A DNA stretch of 40,591 nt from Sedimentisphaerales bacterium (GTDB taxonomy: Bacteria > Planctomycetota > Phycisphaerae > Sedimentisphaerales > Anaerohalosphaeraceae): assembly GCA_028282905.1 (NCBI GenBank), contig JANQGW010000164.1:1-40591 (forward strand), written 5' to 3'. This document shows, piece after piece, positions 35,547 through 40,591 of this stretch. How positions within the stretch are numbered: position 1 is the first letter of the stretch; every line of letters begins with the position of its first letter. The position numbers and the translations under genes are program-made. The notes beneath the pieces are model-generated. The model was not told where the DNA came from. It worked only from the letters and a program-made list of their open reading frames with translations, and did not search any database.

Positions 35547-36317
35547 TCAATCCATGTGGAACACTTCCTCAACTGAAGACCAGTGTTCGCCCGGCTTGCG
35601 GGTCGGCAGAGGATTTTGAAGCGGGTCCGTATAGGTCCACCATTTTTTTGTGATCTTATCTCCAATACGATTCATATCTGCCTCAAAGTCACTTCCGACA
35701 TATTCAAAATAGCTGAAAAGCAGGTGCCGGTCAGCATCGATTTGTCCGAGAAAAATCGAATAATTACGAATATTGCAGCGTTCAATTGATGCCAGCACTC
35801 CCGGCCATGCAGCGGCATGAAGCTGTCCATAAACATCGATATTTTCTGAAGATATGCCGATAATGGAAGCTACCCGCTTTACTGGAATACTCTCAAATGA
35901 CGGACCTTTATAATGGAATACCTCCTTCCAAGCAGCCCAGTGCTCGCCCTCTTTCCGCGTTGGCAGCGGTTTCTGGAGAGGGTCGGTCAGACTGCACCAT
36001 TGCTGCACCTTTTTATCCGAAACCGCCCTCGCCATATCCTTCTCGTAATCAGGACCAACGTACTCATAATGGCCAAATAAATAATACTCGTCCTCAGCCA
36101 CCTGTCCCAGATAGACCGAATAGTTACGGATATTACTTATTTCTATTTGTTTAACCACTTCCGGCCAGACATTCGCATGAAGCCGTTTATATTCAGAAAT
36201 ATTTTCTTTGGGGATTTCAATACAAACTCCATACCGCTGAACCTGATATTGACAGCCGGAAGCGACAAATCCAATCCATACTAAAATAATCACGCTAAAC
36301 CGTTGTCTTCTCTTCAT
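35547..36317 (-). CDS. Lipoprotein with two tandem L-rhamnose-mutarotase (RhaM/DUF718) domains
   Basis: The chosen start at 36317 gives 256 residues with a lipobox (WIGFVASGC, C22). Two RhaM-like domains follow (about 28-140 and 148-256). Compared with E. coli RhaM residues Y18, H22, Y41, W76 and W77, domain 1 has Y43, H47, Y66, W107 and C108, and domain 2 has Y163, H167, Y186, W226 and W227. So the second tryptophan is lost in domain 1 and kept in domain 2. Ordinary RhaM is a cytoplasmic single domain of about 104 residues that interconverts sugar anomers. Here two domains are fused and anchored outside the cytoplasm, perhaps supplying the anomer that the SSS symporter, encoded 29 bases upstream, takes up. 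The sugar need not be rhamnose. Confidence 0.85.
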   Translation of the reverse strand: MKRRQRFSVIILVWIGFVASGCQYQVQRYGVCIEIPKENISEYKRLHANVWPEVVKQIEISNIRNYSVYLGQVAEDEYYLFGHYEYVGPDYEKDMARAVSDKKVQQWCSLTDPLQKPLPTRKEGEHWAAWKEVFHYKGPSFESIPVKRVASIIGISSENIDVYGQLHAAAWPGVLASIERCNIRNYSIFLGQIDADRHLLFSYFEYVGSDFEADMNRIGDKITKKWWTYTDPLQNPLPTRKPGEHWSSVEEVFHMD

Positions 36318-36346
36318 CTCATTTGCCCTGTTCACGAAAAGATTAT

Positions 36347-37933
36347 TTACTTAAGAAAATCGCCGTTAAATACGACATAGATCACCGCCATGATTATTGC
36401 CAGAATGCCCCATAAAGCCCACACCAATCCGGAATGGCCCTTCTGGCTGATATAGGTCTGACGCAGTGTCGGCAGTTCTTCTTCATCGGCACTCTTTGAT
36501 GTAATCAACGAAAGACATCCCATAAACAGATTGCAGGCGACAAACAGATAAAAAGACATCATCAAATAATGCGGCCAGAACACTTTTGAAGGCCAGTCCT
36601 TAAAATAACACAATCCCACGGTCAGGGAGGCAGATGTGCCAATAACTAATGTCCAGAAGGCAGCATTAGAGGTTGCCCTTTTCCACAGAACACCCATCAC
36701 AAAGACGGCCGCCATCGGCGGTGCGACAAAGGCGATGATGCCCTGCAGCAGATCAAACATTCCCTTGCCCACAGTTTGCATTGAGATCGCACAGAGAGCA
36801 GCAAAAGCAGCAACTAAAATGGTAACGATTCGGCCGAGCATTTTAATATGGTCAGCAGTCGCTTCGGGTTTAAATTTCTTAACGTAGATATCCAGTGTAA
36901 AAACGGTGCTGAATGAGTTCAACCCGGAATCGAGGGTGCTGATCAGCGCTGCAATCAGCACCGCCGCAATTAATCCCACCATTCCTGGCGGCAGGTAGTT
37001 TGTCACCATCGTCATAAACGCCTGATCCTCTTTGATCCCGGGATGCAGGACAAAACAAACCAACCCCGGCAGCATGAATATGAACGGCGGCAATATCTTT
37101 AAAAAACCGGCAAAAGCGGCACCATATTGCCCCTGCTTGATATCTCTGGCACCCAAGACCCGCTGGACGATGGTCTGGTCGGTACACCAGAACCAGATGC
37201 CCAACACCGGGTATCCCAGAAACATCGCAGGCCAGGGAAATTCCGCATCTGCGGCAGGTCGAAATAATTTGAGATAGCCATCAGGCAATTGCTCAACCAG
37301 TGTATTCACACTGCCCACATGTTTAAAGGAAAAAAATGTCAGCATCGCCGCACCAATAATCATGAGGATGGACTGGAATGAATCCGTGACAACAACCGCA
37401 GCCAATCCACCACAAACAGTAAAACTGGTCGCGATAAAACTCAAAAATATAACCGAAAGCCATAATGGCCAATTCATGATCTGACCGAGTAATACTCCTC
37501 CGGCGTAAAGCGTACCGCCCAGCCAGAGGATCATCGTGGTAAACAAGGCATACCAGGACAAGAACTCATAGCATTTTCTGTCAAAGCGTTTGAGGATAAA
37601 TTGCGGCATCGTGGCAATCTTCGTGTTCATATAATAAGGCACAAAAACCATCGCCAAAAGCAGCAGAAAAATCCACGCCAACCATTCGAAATTCGCCGTG
37701 ACCATCCCCGTCGAGTAGGCTTTGCCGCAGGAGGCAATCAGAAAAGCGGGACCGATATTGGTACCGAAAATAGACAATCCCACATTAAACCACCCCAAAC
37801 TCCGTCCAGCTAAAAACAAATCCTCGGAGCCGCGACGGCGGTAGCTGACCCACATCCCAATCGTCACGACCGCCACCAGGTATGAAATGATGACCACAAA
37901 ATCCAACGGTTTCAACAAATGATAAATTTCCAT
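36347..37933 (-). CDS. Sodium:solute symporter (SSS/SGLT-like family), sugar type
   Basis: The start at 37933 has AGGA 7 bases upstream (the frame extends two TTG codons further). The 528-residue membrane protein has about 14 hydrophobic segments and SGLT-type landmarks: EDLFLAGRSLGWFNVGLSIFG, MNTKIATMPQFILKRF, GYPVLGIWFWCTDQTIVQRVLGARD and ALISTLDSGLNSFSTVFTLD. It imports a sugar or related solute with Na+. It is encoded between URO-D and mutarotase-lipoprotein genes in the operon led by the GH38 mannosidase, so its substrate is probably a product of that set. Confidence 0.92.
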   Translation of the reverse strand: MEIYHLLKPLDFVVIISYLVAVVTIGMWVSYRRRGSEDLFLAGRSLGWFNVGLSIFGTNIGPAFLIASCGKAYSTGMVTANFEWLAWIFLLLLAMVFVPYYMNTKIATMPQFILKRFDRKCYEFLSWYALFTTMILWLGGTLYAGGVLLGQIMNWPLWLSVIFLSFIATSFTVCGGLAAVVVTDSFQSILMIIGAAMLTFFSFKHVGSVNTLVEQLPDGYLKLFRPAADAEFPWPAMFLGYPVLGIWFWCTDQTIVQRVLGARDIKQGQYGAAFAGFLKILPPFIFMLPGLVCFVLHPGIKEDQAFMTMVTNYLPPGMVGLIAAVLIAALISTLDSGLNSFSTVFTLDIYVKKFKPEATADHIKMLGRIVTILVAAFAALCAISMQTVGKGMFDLLQGIIAFVAPPMAAVFVMGVLWKRATSNAAFWTLVIGTSASLTVGLCYFKDWPSKVFWPHYLMMSFYLFVACNLFMGCLSLITSKSADEEELPTLRQTYISQKGHSGLVWALWGILAIIMAVIYVVFNGDFLK

Positions 37934-37955
37934 CAACAATTCCTAATCAGGTACT

Positions 37956-39008
37956 CTAATCTCCGCGGTATTCCCGAACTGCTTTGATCATCGCCAAGTA
38001 TCCTTCAGGAGGAACATAATCGGCGATAGAGTTTCCGGAACCAATTGCCACACCGCCATGTCCTTCGGATTGCTCCAAAATATCCAATGTATAGTCCCTA
38101 ATCTGGTCCGGCGTCTGCTGGCACAGTACATCCATATCGATACCGCCAAAGTTACCGATGCGGTCACCGTATTTTTCCAGCCAAGTCGAGAACGGAGCAA
38201 TGGCGTCCTCATTGGAGTGCTTGGCATCGATGCCGACCGTTTCAATGATATCTTCCATCACGTCGAAAATGCAGCCGCAGGAGTGAAGCAAGAACGGCTT
38301 ATCATGCGAATGTACCTCATCAACAATACGCTTATACTGCGACAGAATATGCTTTCGAATATCATTCAGCGGCAGCAAAGTCGAGCCCTTAAAGCCCAGG
38401 TCGTCCCCAAAACGGAAGACGGCATAGATATCGCCATATTCCTTCAAGAACCGTTTCCATATCCCAAGATTGACATCACCAACTTTAGCGAAAAGATCTG
38501 CATACAACTGAGGATCATCAAATGAAATCATACACAGGTTTTCGTATCCGGTAATTTCCTGAACACATTCGAAAATTCCATTGCCGGGGCCGCCGACTGC
38601 CTTCATCCCGGCGGGCATGCATTCGCGTAACAAATCAAAATAGACTGCATATTTCTCAAAAAACAGTGTCTCCACACTGTCCCAAGGATATTCTTCGAAA
38701 TCCTGACAGTTTTTGATATGTCCGGGCTTGTGTCCGCCCAGTGATCCGCTGAACGGCATGACCTGCCCAATACATAGCTCCCACGATACCGTATCATATC
38801 CCATCAGTTTAAAAAAATCACAATAGCATGTCATGAAATGGCGATGGTCTGCAATGTCACTGCTCTCAAAAAGATGCGCAAACTTCTGTCCGAGAATCTT
38901 TTCGATCACTCCACACGAGACAATGTGCTCATATAGCGGGATACGATCAGCAGTTGTATTCCTTGCTGCGTTAATAAGATTATGATAATCGGGAACAAAC
39001 TCTTTCAT
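37956..39008 (-). CDS. URO-D-family protein, H-x-C type
   Basis: The 350-residue cytoplasmic protein starts with AGGAG 6 bases upstream. It is a divergent URO-D TIM barrel with RFGDDLGFKGSTLL (199-212) and FLLHSCG (239-245), giving the H242-x-C244 metal pair of the MtaA/CmuA methyltransferases. The C-terminal IGSGNSIADYVPPEGYL has no cysteine at the usual third-ligand place. It is separated by 33 bases from the H-x-D type URO-D gene and by 22 from the SSS symporter gene. The reaction is unknown; it may act with its neighbour on an imported sugar. Confidence 0.86.
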   Translation of the reverse strand: MKEFVPDYHNLINAARNTTADRIPLYEHIVSCGVIEKILGQKFAHLFESSDIADHRHFMTCYCDFFKLMGYDTVSWELCIGQVMPFSGSLGGHKPGHIKNCQDFEEYPWDSVETLFFEKYAVYFDLLRECMPAGMKAVGGPGNGIFECVQEITGYENLCMISFDDPQLYADLFAKVGDVNLGIWKRFLKEYGDIYAVFRFGDDLGFKGSTLLPLNDIRKHILSQYKRIVDEVHSHDKPFLLHSCGCIFDVMEDIIETVGIDAKHSNEDAIAPFSTWLEKYGDRIGNFGGIDMDVLCQQTPDQIRDYTLDILEQSEGHGGVAIGSGNSIADYVPPEGYLAMIKAVREYRGD

Positions 39009-39041
39009 AATGTTCTCCTGCTCACCTTGTTGGGAAGGCCG

Positions 39042-40019
39042 TTAATCAGCGTCAGGGTAATTGCCTTCATTTTTCCAGATATCATGAATCAGCTCATAAC
39101 GTTTGAGATCCATGCCGGTATAGACGCAGTTACTGGTCGAGAAGATGTATCCGCCGCCGGGCATGCCGTGCTTGAGGGCATAACGGGCAGACTGGGCCAC
39201 TTCTTCTTCGGTACCGGTATCCATCAGGCCGCAGTTAACATTCCCAATCAGGCAAACTTTGTCACCAACTAACCGCTTGACCTCTGCAATATCGATGCCG
39301 CCCTGCGGATCCAGACTGTGCAGTGCATGCGGCCTGCACGAGACCATCGAATCCAAAATCGGCATGATGTTACCATCAGTGTGCTTGATCACATAAAATC
39401 CCAGTTCACGGTACCCGGCTATCAATTCTTTCAGGTAAGGTGTGACAAATTCATCAAACATCGCCGGCGATAGAAACGGGCCGGAATTGAAGCAGTAATC
39501 ACTGCACAGGCCAAAACCGTCCAGTGCCCCATGCTTTTTAAATTTTTCCGCCTCTTCCAGCGACCAATCAACCATCTGCTGGGCTTCGTCCTTAACCTTC
39601 TGAGGCTCATCGGCGATACGATTCACAAAATCCATCATCTGGTTGCCTTCGGGAATCTGATAGGTCGCGTCGCCATGCATCATCAGGAAATAATCCATAC
39701 CTGACTGGTTTCGAATCTCATCCAGAATCTGCATAGTGCGAGGTGTCATCTCCCGATGTTGCCAAACGACCTGCCCATGCACGAAAATAGCGGAATGCTC
39801 ATAACGGCATGCCGTCATCACGTAGGTTTCTGCAATATCTTTGATATGCAACCGGCGTTCAGTGTCAGACATTTGCCCCCATTGATGGAAGATACGATGG
39901 TCCGGATGGAGTTTGCCGAAGGCTTCCATGGTCAGAAAGAAAACCAGTTCAAAATGCGGAACACGTCCCGGCGGCTGTTTGCCTTCCAGGGCCATTATCA
40001 TTTTTTCACGCGGCGTCAT
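39042..40019 (-). CDS. URO-D-family protein, H-x-D type
   Basis: The 325-residue protein has AAGGA 5 bases before its ATG and the family opening MTPREKMIMALEGKQPPGRVP. LSPAMFDEFVTPYLKELI (183-200) is followed by VIKHTDG (210-216), giving H213-x-D215 in place of the H-x-C of its neighbour. The last part, NCVYTGMDLKRYELIHDIW, has a C-terminal cysteine, but its place relative to the third ligand is uncertain. It lies next to an H-x-C type relative in the same operon, after the GH38 mannosidase gene, with 38 and 33 base gaps. The reaction is unknown. Confidence 0.86.
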   Translation of the reverse strand: MTPREKMIMALEGKQPPGRVPHFELVFFLTMEAFGKLHPDHRIFHQWGQMSDTERRLHIKDIAETYVMTACRYEHSAIFVHGQVVWQHREMTPRTMQILDEIRNQSGMDYFLMMHGDATYQIPEGNQMMDFVNRIADEPQKVKDEAQQMVDWSLEEAEKFKKHGALDGFGLCSDYCFNSGPFLSPAMFDEFVTPYLKELIAGYRELGFYVIKHTDGNIMPILDSMVSCRPHALHSLDPQGGIDIAEVKRLVGDKVCLIGNVNCGLMDTGTEEEVAQSARYALKHGMPGGGYIFSTSNCVYTGMDLKRYELIHDIWKNEGNYPDAD

Positions 40020-40057
40020 AAGGATCCTTATTCAAAAAAACTGCATTACAGTTCGGG

Positions 40058-40591
40058 TTATAGTACAATTTCAAGAGTCATAATTTTATTAGATTTGATA
40101 TCGAAATCAATTTGATTCTGCGGTTCACCCATTTTTTGCTCCAATGGTGTAATCCGCTGTTCGTTCAGGCTAACCCAATAGGCCTCTTTGAATGGTTTAA
40201 AGAAGCTCACCGTCCCGGTTTGCGGCTTATCGGATGGATTAAACAATCGCACAATGAGACTGTCACGGTCCTCAGCTTTTTTCAGGGCCGAACACTGCAG
40301 TACCTGCGGGGAAACTGAAAAAAGGCTTTGTTCGGAGGCTTCAGTGCCGCCCTGTGACCGGGAAAACTGGAATGCTGTCGGAGGTGCATTCAGGATCAGA
40401 GCCTGCATATAGACATCGCCCTGCTCCCAATTGCCAGTGTGCGGGTAGATCGAATATTCAAATTCCAACGTCTGGAGCAGTTGGCCGCCCTTCTGGTCGG
40501 GGAAATTGCCCGTGGAACGCCACTCGGTACAGATGCGATTTTGAACACTGCGGAACAATGTCAATGCCAATGTCCGGCGAGAATCATCTAT
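40058..40591 (-). CDS. Glycoside hydrolase family 38 alpha-mannosidase-like protein (partial, N-terminus off window)
   Basis: The frame is open to the right edge and ends at TAA 40058, so 177 codons of the C-terminal region are visible. It starts IDDSRRTLALTLFRSVQ, followed by EFEYSIYPHTGNW and LIVRLFNPSDKPQTGTVSFF. These match the final beta domains of GH38 alpha-mannosidases, whose catalytic aspartate lies upstream of the part seen here. It is the promoter-proximal visible gene of the operon to the URO-D pair, SSS symporter and mutarotase lipoprotein. A mannose-like alpha-linked residue on an N-glycan or similar glycan is therefore a likely substrate of this set. Confidence 0.82.
   Translation of the reverse strand: MDDSRRTLALTLFRSVQNRICTEWRSTGNFPDQKGGQLLQTLEFEYSIYPHTGNWEQGDVYMQALILNAPPTAFQFSRSQGGTEASEQSLFSVSPQVLQCSALKKAEDRDSLIVRLFNPSDKPQTGTVSFFKPFKEAYWVSLNEQRITPLEQKMGEPQNQIDFDIKSNKIMTLEIVL

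Overview
The window looks like part of the chromosome of a polysaccharide-degrading member of the Planctomycetota, most like the Phycisphaerae (Sedimentisphaerales-type). This is an inference from gene content: CotH/lamin-tail-domain proteins with dockerin-like repeats, a PEP-CTERM protein, a type II secretion/prepilin-like protein, several uroporphyrinogen-decarboxylase-like (URO-D) proteins, and many exported glycoside hydrolases (GHs) and lipoproteins. Base composition is moderate. I see no rRNA, tRNA, CRISPR array, insertion sequence or prophage. Almost all genes lie on the minus strand; only the XylR-like regulator is on the plus strand.

Layout, left to right. (A) 1-8824: two adjacent giant secreted CotH-kinase-like/lamin-tail proteins, the leftmost cut by the window edge. 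They are read leftward from a near-consensus promoter at 8911-8939 with a palindromic operator at its start site. (B) 9038-23399: a six-gene leftward glycan locus in the order GH89 alpha-N-acetylglucosaminidase, TIM-barrel lipoprotein, (alpha/alpha)6 GH, LamG-GH-SGNH esterase fusion, GH42-like protein, URO-D protein. A second copy of the palindromic operator sits inside this locus, before the fusion gene. (C) 23829-24566: a lone PEP-CTERM LamG protein with a long structured leader and two operator copies. (D) 24963-32955: a xylan-type operon of GH120 beta-xylosidase lipoprotein with an inserted CBM6, large malectin-containing GH, URO-D protein and MFS sugar:H+ symporter. (E) 33260-34069: a prepilin-like gene whose C-terminus is cut off by an in-frame amber codon. 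(F) 34345-35514: a XylR-type AraC regulator. (G) 35547-40591: a leftward operon of GH38 alpha-mannosidase (partial), two URO-D proteins, SSS sodium:solute symporter and a lipid-anchored tandem rhamnose-mutarotase protein.

Two regulatory codes can be read. One is an 18-bp palindrome, consensus ARATACCACGTGTTATCT, present four times at three promoters (A, B, C); its regulator is not in the window. The other is a pair of TTCGGCA direct repeats 21 bp apart, found only upstream of the GH120 operon and upstream of the XylR-like gene, which suggests an autoregulated XylR-type switch for operon D.

Read together, the genes describe exported glycan attack (hydrolases, esterase, binding modules), anomer interconversion outside the cytoplasm, uptake by an MFS and an SSS carrier, and an intracellular step involving URO-D proteins. 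The recurring pairing of URO-D proteins with sugar hydrolases and transporters is the best candidate for an undescribed system. Two carry an H-x-C motif and two an H-x-D motif at the metal-site position. I suggest a role in processing methylated sugars, as a hypothesis only: no corrinoid protein or reactivase is in view, and the usual third cysteine ligand is not seen.
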